This document shows positions 8,978 to 16,736 of a stretch of DNA of 64,000 bases, in pieces (within the stretch, counting starts at the first letter, position 1; every line of letters begins with the position of its first letter). The stretch lies in assembly GCA_965200145.1 (NCBI GenBank), contig CBDATG010000003.1, positions 806,001 through 870,000 on the forward strand, given 5' to 3'. Below the pieces are notes generated by a model, which did no database searches, was not told where the DNA came from, and saw only the letters and a program-made list of their open reading frames with translations. This stretch comes from CBDATG01 sp965200145 (GTDB taxonomy: Bacteria; Chloroflexota; Dehalococcoidia; Lucifugimonadales; Lucifugimonadaceae). The position numbers and the translations under genes are program-made.

Positions 8978-9454
8978 CTACCCCCGCCGCCGTGTAGCGC
9001 GCGTCACGCGCTTGAACTCCGACTGCGGGATGTGCTTGCTCGGCGGCTCCGGAGTCTCCCACGGCCAGTAACTGCGTAGCAGTTTGGAGTAGCGGCGGCG
9101 GAACTGCTTGTCGGTCATCGTGCCTTTGCGCAGGTTGCACGGGACGCACAGCGCCTGGTAGTTGCCAACCTCATTCTTGCCGCCAAGTGATACCGGGATC
9201 TTGTGATCGATGTGCCAATCTCCCCGCCGCAGATAGACAGCGCAGTACATGCACTTACCGCTCTGCGCCTTCCAAACAGCTGACCTAACGCGCGCCGCAA
9301 CGATGTCGTGCTTGGCGAACGGGTTGACCACCCTGCCCATGCCAGACCTGTAGTACGCATCCCTGCCCTCGTCCTTGGCGATATCAAGGGCGCGCCTGCC
9401 GACATGCTTGAGCATGGCCTTGGCAGGCGCGAGGTATGTGTTGCGCTTACGCAT
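8978..9454 (-). CDS. HNH endonuclease
   Basis: A small nuclease of about 158 residues. Zinc-type C-x2-C (CMYC) is followed by the HNH core W-H-I-D-H, an Asn (GKNEVGNYQ) and a second C-x2-C (CVPC), then N-L-R-K-G. This arrangement is typical of McrA-like HNH nucleases, which use a beta-beta-alpha metal finger to cleave DNA. The start is taken as ATG 9454; TTG 9475 would leave only 6 bases to the upstream gene. It runs directly behind the DUF262/DUF1524 gene on the same strand and probably belongs to the same operon. Confidence 0.85.
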   Translation of the reverse strand: MRKRNTYLAPAKAMLKHVGRRALDIAKDEGRDAYYRSGMGRVVNPFAKHDIVAARVRSAVWKAQSGKCMYCAVYLRRGDWHIDHKIPVSLGGKNEVGNYQALCVPCNLRKGTMTDKQFRRRYSKLLRSYWPWETPEPPSKHIPQSEFKRVTRATRRRG

Positions 9455-9481
9455 GGGTGCAACACCAAGCCGCAACCGTGG

Positions 9482-11392
9482 TTACTCTTCCGACAGGTCG
9501 TCGATGTCGTCCTCGTCAACTTCGTCACGGTCGTCTGAGGCATCGCTCAGGTCAATCGACCACCGCTGCTTCGCCCAGCTGATGATACGCTCACGGCGTT
9601 CGACTATCGTCTCCGGTGTCCAGTCTTCGTAGTGGACCAAGTCGTTTTCTTGGAAGAATGGAGAGCTGATGAAGCGTCGTTCCTGTCCTTTAGTTCCCTT
9701 CTTTTCAGGGAACGGACGGTTGCTTAGTGACTCGTTGTACCTGGACAGCGTGAGGTTTCCGATATCATGCACGTATCGCTTGTGGTCCCCTTTGGAAAAC
9801 CTGCTGTTCCAGTAGGGGACGTTTTCGATTGACTGCGGCAGGATGTGTTCAATCGTTTGCCCCAGGTCTCTTCGGTCTAAGTCTTCCCAGGTGATCTTCG
9901 GGTTAACCATTCGCCCTCCTGCGAGATGGGCTTCATATTCGTACAGCATGTACTTGAGCCCGCGCCAGCCGTACCAGCTTGCGTCTTCGATCCTTTGGTC
10001 AAACAGTCGGTTGAACTCATTGTCACCGCACCTCCACGCGAGTTCGTCCTTAATCGAACTTATCGCATTGCCGAAGCTGCATTGACCCGTCCTGAGTTCG
10101 TGTGCCTTGCGGTAGAGCCTGGCCCTGCCTGCGTTTGAATTCGACTGTTTCAACCTCCATACCCGGAATGCGTAAGCTTCGCACAACTTCAGCGTTTCTA
10201 GGTACTTGTCAACATCTTGCGGATGCCTGAGGCGCACGGCGATCAATAGCGGCAACATAGATGCCGGCATCCCCAAACGGGCCAGTTTTGAACTCCATTC
10301 AACGACCTCGGCAAGTTGACGCGGCGTGGCATGCAAGGAAGCGAATGCCCCTGGCATTGACGGTTTGTTGGCCTCGCAGAACGGTATGCTCGATTGCTCC
10401 AAGTCGGTGATGTAGTTCGACAAGTCTTCGATCAGCTGGTTTATTGCGGACCCACTGCGCCTGACATCAAACCGCTTTTTCACGCTATCGATGCGTTTCC
10501 AACTTCCGGGTCTTGGTTCGTATCTGGTTACCCAATGAGCACGGAGGAGTCGATCTTCGTCTTGGCTCCGCTCCATGTTCGCACCCATCAGCCTTGTGAG
10601 GATCTTCGACCAGGCCTCGTTCACTTGGTCGGCGAGGCTCTTGCCAACACCCAGTGACGCGCCCGCGTAGAGCAGATAGTTCTTGACCTTTTCAAGCTCT
10701 GTGAGCGGTTTGCCTCGATCATTCATCACCTCGAATATGATGCCTACTTCGGCTTCACTGTCAACTTCGTAGAGCGAAAAACGCAAACGATTCGTGACCT
10801 TTCTAAGCAGTTCCCTTAACCATTGGTCGGCGCGCTCACCCTCAAGATTCGACACTTCGTTCCGTACGTACGCCTCGATTTGCTCTCTGGCGTTCTTCAG
10901 ACGGGTTTCAGATGAGATCGTTGGTGTACCGAGACCGGGCTCGTCGGTCAAGACATTCGCTTGGAAGAACGTGTTTGTCCCGCCGTTCAAGGTCAACCTG
11001 TATATCGATTGGCCGTACTCATCGCGCGTCTTCACGAATGTCTTCGCAATCCCAGTTGAAAGAATCGCTCCCGAATCGCCTCGTTCCGATAGCACTCTTT
11101 GAAGGCAGTCAAGCAAGATGACAGCGGTCGTCAAACGTTGCTGCCCGTCTACCACGTCGGTCGGAGAGAGGGGCGCACCCTCCTCGTCCATAAGGTCCTC
11201 GGTCTGCGAGTCGTTGTGAATGACCACAGTCCCCGTGTAATGAACCCGATCCCCGCTCAGATACTTCAGGTCGTCCAAGAAGTCCCTGATGTTTGATTCC
11301 TCCCAAGAGTAGCCGCGTTGGTAGTCGGGCACTCGGAACAAACGGCCATTGAACAGAGAGCGGAGTGAGTGGGTGTTGTCGAGGTTTGGCAT
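9482..11392 (-). CDS. DUF262-DUF1524 (GmrSD-like) nuclease
   Basis: A 636-residue protein with the architecture of single-chain GmrSD type IV restriction enzymes. The N-terminal DUF262 (ParB/sulfiredoxin-like) has VPDYQRGYSW and the nucleotide-binding motif VDGQQRLTT. A long helical middle follows. The C-terminal DUF1524 HNH-type nuclease has EHILPQ followed by DIGNLTLS and N-E-S-L-S-N. Characterised family members cut phage DNA carrying modified bases; the specificity here is unknown. The ATG at 11392 was preferred over more upstream starts, since it begins M-P-N-L-D ahead of the conserved domain. It shares a 115-base divergent promoter region with UDG-like copy B. Confidence 0.88.
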   Translation of the reverse strand: MPNLDNTHSLRSLFNGRLFRVPDYQRGYSWEESNIRDFLDDLKYLSGDRVHYTGTVVIHNDSQTEDLMDEEGAPLSPTDVVDGQQRLTTAVILLDCLQRVLSERGDSGAILSTGIAKTFVKTRDEYGQSIYRLTLNGGTNTFFQANVLTDEPGLGTPTISSETRLKNAREQIEAYVRNEVSNLEGERADQWLRELLRKVTNRLRFSLYEVDSEAEVGIIFEVMNDRGKPLTELEKVKNYLLYAGASLGVGKSLADQVNEAWSKILTRLMGANMERSQDEDRLLRAHWVTRYEPRPGSWKRIDSVKKRFDVRRSGSAINQLIEDLSNYITDLEQSSIPFCEANKPSMPGAFASLHATPRQLAEVVEWSSKLARLGMPASMLPLLIAVRLRHPQDVDKYLETLKLCEAYAFRVWRLKQSNSNAGRARLYRKAHELRTGQCSFGNAISSIKDELAWRCGDNEFNRLFDQRIEDASWYGWRGLKYMLYEYEAHLAGGRMVNPKITWEDLDRRDLGQTIEHILPQSIENVPYWNSRFSKGDHKRYVHDIGNLTLSRYNESLSNRPFPEKKGTKGQERRFISSPFFQENDLVHYEDWTPETIVERRERIISWAKQRWSIDLSDASDDRDEVDEDDIDDLSEE

Positions 11393-11507
11393 AGTGATAC
11401 GATGATAACCGATTAATGCAGTCGAAGCGTTACGGAAGCGGTATAGTGTACGGTATGTACCATCGAATCGTTGAAACCGCATCTTCCAAACCCGAATTCT
11501 ACGCGAC

Positions 11508-12272
11508 ATGCCCTTCACACACGATCAAGAGCTTGAGGCCGCCAAGATCGGCCGTCAGTTCAAGGACCGTTTCGCGTCCCGGAATCCCGGTCATGCGATC
11601 GGTGACGACGCGCGCATCTGGAACAACCCGCGCTGGATGTTCGATAACCCGATTCGGGGTAAGCCTGTGCTCGTTGGCGTTCACATCGGTGGTACTCCTG
11701 CCGTTGTGGGTTCAGCATTCGAAGGGCCAGACGAGAATTGGCATCGTTGCGAAAGAATGCTGTCGTCACCGGACGCTCCTTGTAATGAATGGGTCTGCGG
11801 AAGCTGGGATGAAAAAGGCACAAAGGCGCAGCAGAAGATGCTGTGCGTGTTTGATTCGCTCTTCGGTCCCGATCGAGCCTGCGAGGTGCTGTTGGCAACG
11901 CCTAGCTTTGACGCATGCCCTGTCCGGGTGACAGAAGAACGTCAAATCCCGCGAGAAATGTGGAAGCGTGGCAAGTCGTGGTTCTACTTAGTCCTTGAAC
12001 ACCTGCAACCGTCACTGATCATTTGCAACCGGAACTTCGAGCCTCGTAACGGCAAGTCGGCTTGGGGCGCGTTGCTTGATAACCAGCGTTACGACATCCG
12101 CCTTAAGTGCCGTACTCTAATTCGCTGGCCTGGATATCTGAAGTCGGCCGAAATCACCGCCGGCACGCTCAGCGGAACCCAGGTCATCGGGGTACCACAA
12201 TTGACACGCTGGGGTACTGACGAGCTCTGGACAGAGCTCAGAAAACTTGGCACCAAGTTGGGACTTCGATAA
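11508..12272 (+). CDS. Uracil-DNA glycosylase-like protein, copy B (degenerate motif)
   Basis: A 254-residue paralogue of the 8183-8929 protein, sharing WNNPRWMF, the central Cys-Pro-Val-Arg, the helix before LIICNRN and the C-terminal V-I-G-V-P-Q-L-T-R-W. The segment matching the G-I-N-P-G glycosylase motif reads GVHIGGTP, with His59 where copy A has Asn. If the fold assignment is right, it may bind rather than excise, or use other chemistry. ATG 11508 begins M-P-F-T-H, as does the truncated copy at 12615. It is transcribed divergently from the DUF262 gene. No SD is evident. Confidence 0.6.
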   Translation: MPFTHDQELEAAKIGRQFKDRFASRNPGHAIGDDARIWNNPRWMFDNPIRGKPVLVGVHIGGTPAVVGSAFEGPDENWHRCERMLSSPDAPCNEWVCGSWDEKGTKAQQKMLCVFDSLFGPDRACEVLLATPSFDACPVRVTEERQIPREMWKRGKSWFYLVLEHLQPSLIICNRNFEPRNGKSAWGALLDNQRYDIRLKCRTLIRWPGYLKSAEITAGTLSGTQVIGVPQLTRWGTDELWTELRKLGTKLGLR

Positions 12273-12341
12273 CTCATGGCGTATCGAACCGACTTCGCTG
12301 GCAAGAATCGTCCTAGTCTGCCCGCCCATCCCCCGAACCAT

Positions 12342-12418
12342 TGGTGGGCGATGGAGGATTCGAACCTCCGACCTCGTCGATGTCAACGACGCGCTCTAAC
12401 CAACTGAGCTAACCGCCC
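12342..12418 (-). tRNA. tRNA-Val (anticodon GAC), copy 1
   Basis: A 77-base cloverleaf on the minus strand. Acceptor GGGCGGT pairs with ATCGCCC. The anticodon stem CGTCG/CGACG encloses TTGACAT, giving anticodon GAC. The T arm is GGAGG-TTCGAAT-CCTCC, with encoded CCA. It is identical over its full length to the copy at 13554-13630. Confidence 0.95.
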
Positions 12419-12614
12419 ACGAGCGTTGCAATGCATCTTGTGCGGCCGAAGGATAAGTTGGCTCCAGACCACTAAACGTCTGACGTAACGGCATGGAAGG
12501 TGTCCTAACAATCTGGGGTTACCTTCCGCCGATGCGTTGGCCTGTCGCTGCGAAGGCGTGTACACTGTTGCGTACCGATCGCCGCCCATCTCACCGATCT
12601 GAACACCGCGCCAC

Positions 12615-12752
12615 ATGCCTTTCACACACCACAAAGAGCTAGAGGCCGCCCAGATCGGCCGCAAGTTCGAAGACCGTTTCGCTTCCCGGAATCCCGGTCA
12701 TGCGATCGGTAACGACGCGCGCATAAGGTGTTGCAGGCATTCAACTCGTTAG
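12615..12752 (+). pseudogene. Truncated third copy of the UDG-like gene
   Basis: The first 38 codons closely match the start of the 11508 gene: M-P-F-T-H, then E-L-E-A-A, I-G-R, DRFASRNPGHAIG and DAR. Most differences are at third positions or conservative. Similarity stops at about 12725 and a TAG closes the frame at 12752. The rest of the gene is absent, replaced by unrelated sequence carrying two small genes. Between tRNA-Val copy 1 and this remnant (12419-12614) no gene is seen. Confidence 0.85.
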
Positions 12753-12897
12753 GAGATATCAATACTTACTGTAGGATTGCAAAGTGAAGCCCAATAGGTT
12801 TGTGCGAACACGTATTGGACTGCTACGGACAACGACCGCGCCGTGGCACTCAAGGCAAGAGTTAAAGGAGCAGCGGTTGACTAAGGAGGGAACGCAT

Positions 12898-13047
12898 ATG
12901 TCACCCCGCAACTCAAGGACGATAAAGGTACAAGGTACAGTTGCACCGAAGACAGTGGTAGCAGAGACGATGCCTGATCGAAAAGGAGGCGTTCCGCCGA
13001 AAACATCGAGTCCCACGGCCAACCCCGCACCGCCGAAATCGGACTGA
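12898..13047 (+). CDS. Small basic Pro/Lys-rich protein
   Basis: A 49-residue reading frame beginning at ATG 12898 behind one of the strongest ribosome-binding sites in the window (AAGGAGG, eight bases upstream). The product is rich in Pro, Lys and Thr, with no membrane segment and no recognisable domain, and is probably disordered. It precedes the 13058 gene by ten bases, so the two are probably co-expressed. Both lie in the segment that replaces the body of the truncated UDG-like gene. Function unknown. Confidence 0.5.
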   Translation: MSPRNSRTIKVQGTVAPKTVVAETMPDRKGGVPPKTSSPTANPAPPKSD

Positions 13048-13057
13048 GATTCGCGTT

Positions 13058-13456
13058 ATGAACAAGGCGGACCAGGGAAGAGACTACATCCCTCACCTAT
13101 CCTTCGATCTAGACTTTGATCGGGATAGGAGGCGACTCACTCTCACTTGCGGTTGTAGGGATTTCCAAGCGAGTCGCCAACCTCGTGATTCGGGTATCTT
13201 TTGGGCGTATCGAGAACACATCCGAGAAGCACACCCTCAGCATGACCCTAATGGGATATCCCTGGCACCCGATGACTTGCCAGCCATATTTGAAGCAGTG
13301 TATGATGAGTTCGCAGATGCCGAAAAACGACTGGAGAAGCAGATATCAGACGCTTCGAGCCTGTCAAGATGGGTATTGGGCATATCGGTGGCCACATCTG
13401 CCGTATCGTTGACCGTGTCTGGTATCGTGATTGCAGTGTTACTCGGCACCGACTGA
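13058..13456 (+). CDS. Small protein with C-terminal membrane anchor
   Basis: A 132-residue protein of unknown function. The N-terminal half is soluble and charged, with a Cys-Gly-Cys (LTCGCRDF) and a W-A-Y-R-E-H-I-R-E-A-H helix. A predicted coiled region follows (residues about 80-105), then one membrane helix near the C-terminus (W-V-L-G-I-S-V-A to V-I-A-V-L-L). The layout, a cytosolic sensor-like head with a tail anchor, is often found in small accessory or defence genes, but no family is recognised. Start ATG 13058. Confidence 0.6.
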   Translation: MNKADQGRDYIPHLSFDLDFDRDRRRLTLTCGCRDFQASRQPRDSGIFWAYREHIREAHPQHDPNGISLAPDDLPAIFEAVYDEFADAEKRLEKQISDASSLSRWVLGISVATSAVSLTVSGIVIAVLLGTD

Positions 13457-13553
13457 CATCCCGTGAAATGTGGACCAGAGCACCCGATCAAACTTCCTAG
13501 GGCCACCAAGCACACTTATTGTCGCGTTGGGTTGACCATGTCCCCCGAACCTT

Positions 13554-13630
13554 TGGTGGGCGATGGAGGATTCGAACCTCCGACCTCGTCGATGTCAACG
13601 ACGCGCTCTAACCAACTGAGCTAACCGCCC
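13554..13630 (-). tRNA. tRNA-Val (anticodon GAC), copy 2
   Basis: Identical 77-base sequence to copy 1 at 12342, including GAC anticodon and CCA. A few flanking bases also match on both sides (CCCCCGAACC on one side, AGCGTTGC on the other). This supports duplication of a 1.2 kb segment rather than independent origin. Confidence 0.95.
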
Positions 13631-13692
13631 TCAAGCGTTGCGTGTTCTGCACACCGTCCCGACGCGGGCCCGGCCGTTGCCTCAGCCTGGGC

Positions 13693-13768
13693 TGGCGCGC
13701 TTGGCGGGATTTGAACCCACGACCTCAGCCTTCGCAGGGCTGCGCTCTATCCCCTGAGCTACAAGCGC
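13693..13768 (-). tRNA. tRNA-Arg (anticodon GCG)
   Basis: A 76-base cloverleaf. Acceptor GCGCTTG pairs with CAAGCGC. The D arm is GCTC-AGGGGATA-GAGC. The anticodon stem CAGCC/GGCTG encloses loop CTGCGAA, giving anticodon GCG. The T arm is GTGGG-TTCAAAT-CCCGC, with encoded CCA. Most bacteria read CGU/CGC/CGA with an A34 (inosine) tRNA, so a G34 arginine isoacceptor is uncommon. Confidence 0.92.
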
Positions 13769-13852
13769 ACATTGTGGTCCGCTACGGGTGCGTTGCACAC
13801 ACGCACACCTTCTAGGTTAACACTTGCTCGACCTGCGTGCCACGATGCTTGT

Positions 13853-13938
13853 TGGTGCCGAGGGTGGGATTCGAACCCACACGTCCGCGAGGACACTACG
13901 CCCTGAACGTAGCGCGTCTACCGTTTCGCCACCTCGGC
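13853..13938 (-). tRNA. tRNA-Leu (anticodon CAG)
   Basis: An 86-base class II tRNA with a long variable arm (TGTCC-TCGC-GGACG). Acceptor GCCGAGG pairs with CCTCGGC. The anticodon stem CTACG/CGTAG encloses TTCAGGG, giving anticodon CAG. The T arm is GTGGG-TTCGAAT-CCCAC, with encoded CCA. It reads CUG. It is the last of a run of tRNA genes on this strand. Confidence 0.95.
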
Positions 13939-14083
13939 GTAACATCGTGGCCGGGCCAACGCCCGTGCTCACCTAATGCCTATGATAGCAGATGATGGTA
14001 GCGCATGCCCTACGATCTTAGGACAGGGCATAGGACTGCGTGTGAATCCCGCCGGTCTGGCATTTCGCTCCGGGAAGACTTGC

Positions 14084-14971
14084 TCACCCCTCAACACCCA
14101 GCGCGTCCAGCGCGTCGCGGTGGATTATCCCCTCTATCTCTTCCTCTGGGATGCCCGGCAGCTGATGCTCACTCGCGAAGCGGTTTAGGTTGCGCAGGTG
14201 GTCTATGTTGTCTTGCGGGCGGGTTACTGGCCAGTCGGACGCGAACAGTATCTTCTGCGTTGCGCCCCATTCGTGGAACTTTCGCATTGCCTCCCAGAAT
14301 GAGTATGGGCGATAGAACTGCGCTGACACGTCTGCCCACACGTTGGGATGCTTGCGGACTACGGAGAGGCAGTCGACCTGCCACGGGTGCGCCAGGTGTG
14401 CCAGCACCATCGTCAGGCGCGGGAACGCCAGTGCGACCTTCTCGGTTACCAGCGGGTGCGCGTACGTCAGCGGCGCCTCTTGCATCGGCGATGTTCCCTG
14501 ATGGAAGATGATCGGGATGCCATCAGCTTCCAGTCGGGCGTACAGCCGAAATGCTTCCGGCGATGTCGGGTCGAAGTCCTGATAGTTCGGCCCGAGCTTG
14601 ATTCCTTTGCAACCCAGATCGCCGACGCAGCGGTCGTACTCGTCCTGCCAGTTCGGATCAAGCGGGTGCAGCGACATGAAGGGTATGACCTTGCCGTTCG
14701 ACTTTGATGCTGTGATGGATGCGATGTCGTTGTGGTTCAGGTTGTCGTCCCAGCCGCCGGTGCGTAGCACCCGCTCGTTAGGCCGCCACGGCCGCGGTGC
14801 GATGCCGAAGATGAAAGTCTTGTCAACCGGCGACATATCCCGCAGGTAGTCGTCGATGCTGTTGGTGAGCTGCACAGTCTCACCAGAGCGCATAGTGCTC
14901 TCGGTCAGCATCTCGTCCGGCGGCACCGTGTCGGGATGGCTAGGCAGGTGTGTATGTACATCAACGATCAT
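14084..14971 (-). CDS. Amidohydrolase family 2 (TIM-barrel metal-dependent hydrolase)
   Basis: A 295-residue amidohydrolase_2 protein, the family of decarboxylases and lactonases such as ACMSD. The N-terminal metal motif is D-V-H-T-H-L. Later barrel landmarks are IFHQGTSP, a conserved His in VLAHLAHP, and the C-terminal metal-type Asp in FASDWPVTRP. ATG 14971 follows a CAGGAG ribosome-binding site eight bases away, which decides the start against the longer frame. The substrate cannot be inferred; neighbours are tRNAs and rmuC. Confidence 0.85.
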   Translation of the reverse strand: MIVDVHTHLPSHPDTVPPDEMLTESTMRSGETVQLTNSIDDYLRDMSPVDKTFIFGIAPRPWRPNERVLRTGGWDDNLNHNDIASITASKSNGKVIPFMSLHPLDPNWQDEYDRCVGDLGCKGIKLGPNYQDFDPTSPEAFRLYARLEADGIPIIFHQGTSPMQEAPLTYAHPLVTEKVALAFPRLTMVLAHLAHPWQVDCLSVVRKHPNVWADVSAQFYRPYSFWEAMRKFHEWGATQKILFASDWPVTRPQDNIDHLRNLNRFASEHQLPGIPEEEIEGIIHRDALDALGVEG

Positions 14972-15107
14972 GATTGCGGCTCCTGTATATAGTGCGTCGG
15001 CACGCGGTACGCGCAAGGTAACATCATACGAAGGCTAGCATAGATGTTGCAGGGCAGTCAGTGCCATCCCGCATCTCTTCACTAAACACAGCACAAGGGC
15101 GTACGAC

Positions 15108-16721
15108 ATGGATCCATTTCTACTGCTTTCGTTAGTGCCGGTCGCGCTGGCCGTGGCCGCGATCATGTTGGTACTGCTGCTGTTCAGGGCAAACACCGGG
15201 GCATTGCGGCAGTCCGACGCAGATCGCGCCGCCAAGTCGCAGGAGCTGGAGCACCTGAAGGCGCAGTTGGAGCGCGCGGCGGAAGACTCCCAGGCGGCGC
15301 AGGAGCTGCGGGTGGAACTGGCAGGATTGAATCAGAGTTTAGCTGACAAAGAAGCCCTGTTGAAGCGCGCTGATGATTCCAATCACGAGCTTGAGACGCG
15401 ACGCAACGCGTTGCAGGAGCAGGTGCAGAGGCTGACGGCAAGCGAGTCGGGTTTGCTCGAACAGCTGAAAGGCGCGAACGAGTCGCTGGCAGCCGCCACG
15501 AAACGCAACGGCGAGCTGGAATCAGAGCTGGAACACCAGCGTCAACGCGCCGAGGAAATCAGCATCAGAGAAGGCGGGTTGCGGAAACAGCTGGATGCGG
15601 TGAGGGAGCAGCTGGTTGAGCGGGATGACTTCGTGAAACAGGCGAAGGAGTCGTTCAAGGTGCTCTCAACGCAGACGTTGGAGCAGCAGCAGAAGTCTTT
15701 CATGCAGACGGCGGATGCCAACCTGAAGGAGCGCGAGGCGGCGGTGAAGAAGCTGGTGGACCCGTTGCGCGACCAGATCGAGCGATTCGGTCAGCAACGC
15801 TCAAGAAGTGAAGGCGAGCTGGGGCAGCAGATCAAGGTTCTGGCGACCGAGACTACAGGATTGGCGTCGGCATTGCGACGGCCTGAGGTGCGCGGCCAAT
15901 GGGGCGAGGTGCAGCTGGAGCGGGTGCTCGAGCTGTCTGGGCTACGCGAGGGTTTCGACTACACGACGCAGGATTCCTTCACGACCGCCGATGGCAGGCA
16001 ACGCACAGATGTCATCGTGCGAATGCCTAACGATAGGACAGTCGTCTTGGACTCAAAGGTCTCGCTCTCTGCGCTGATGGATGCCTCGGCGGCGACCGAT
16101 GCCGACCAGAAGTCTGCACACTTCGACAGACACGTTGAGCAGGTCAAGTCCCATGTCCAATCCCTGTCTAACAAGCGGTACTGGGAGCATCTGCCGAACA
16201 CGCCCAATGTTGTAGTGATGGTGTTGCCAGAGTTCGCATTCCTTGCCGCTTTGGAACGCGAGCCGGACTTGACGGAGTGGGCATTGAGCAAGGATGTGAT
16301 CTTGGTGACTCCGCCGGCGGTGCTGGCACTGTTGCGAGCGGTTGAGCTGAACTGGCAGCAGGTGAGAGTAGCGGAAACGGCAGAGCAGATAACGCAGCTG
16401 GGCAGGCAGCTGCACGCTGATATCGCGCGATACTCAGAGAACTTCGCACAGGTGGGCCGAGGACTACGCTCTGCCGTGAACGGCTACAACACAAGCGTGG
16501 CAACATTCCAGTCAAGCGTAGTGCGTCGCTCTGACAAGTTCCAAGAGCTCGGACTAGCCCTGGTCGGCGAGATCAACGAACTGCCAGAGGTAACGACCAA
16601 CGTCCGCGAGTTTGAAGCACTACCGGTACCAGATGACAATAGCGAGACGTACGGCCAGACGAGCAATGACGGCCATGCCGCCACCACAGACGACCACGAG
16701 CCCCGCCCCGCGCTAATCTAG
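15108..16721 (+). CDS. rmuC: DNA recombination protein RmuC
   Basis: RmuC limits inversions between short inverted repeats and carries a nuclease-like core. The 537-residue protein has an N-terminal membrane helix (residues about 4-27), a coiled coil rich in E, Q, R and L to about residue 215, and the RmuC domain. Domain motifs include LRRPEVRGQWGEVQLERVLE, V-L-D-S-K-V-S-L and H-V-E-Q-V-K-S-H. The C-terminal 35 residues are a low-complexity tail. It is divergent from the amidohydrolase and convergent with the dehydrogenase. Confidence 0.93.
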   Translation: MDPFLLLSLVPVALAVAAIMLVLLLFRANTGALRQSDADRAAKSQELEHLKAQLERAAEDSQAAQELRVELAGLNQSLADKEALLKRADDSNHELETRRNALQEQVQRLTASESGLLEQLKGANESLAAATKRNGELESELEHQRQRAEEISIREGGLRKQLDAVREQLVERDDFVKQAKESFKVLSTQTLEQQQKSFMQTADANLKEREAAVKKLVDPLRDQIERFGQQRSRSEGELGQQIKVLATETTGLASALRRPEVRGQWGEVQLERVLELSGLREGFDYTTQDSFTTADGRQRTDVIVRMPNDRTVVLDSKVSLSALMDASAATDADQKSAHFDRHVEQVKSHVQSLSNKRYWEHLPNTPNVVVMVLPEFAFLAALEREPDLTEWALSKDVILVTPPAVLALLRAVELNWQQVRVAETAEQITQLGRQLHADIARYSENFAQVGRGLRSAVNGYNTSVATFQSSVVRRSDKFQELGLALVGEINELPEVTTNVREFEALPVPDDNSETYGQTSNDGHAATTDDHEPRPALI

Positions 16722-16736
16722 CCGCGAGCGCGCACC

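Noticed and set aside
12383..12664. 93-codon minus-strand frame across tRNA-Val and the truncated gene
   Set aside because: It overlaps the tRNA and has no recognisable features.
12342..13630. Integrated prophage or genomic island bounded by tRNA copies
   Set aside because: No integrase or phage gene is present, and the segment is only 1.2 kb; duplication explains it better.
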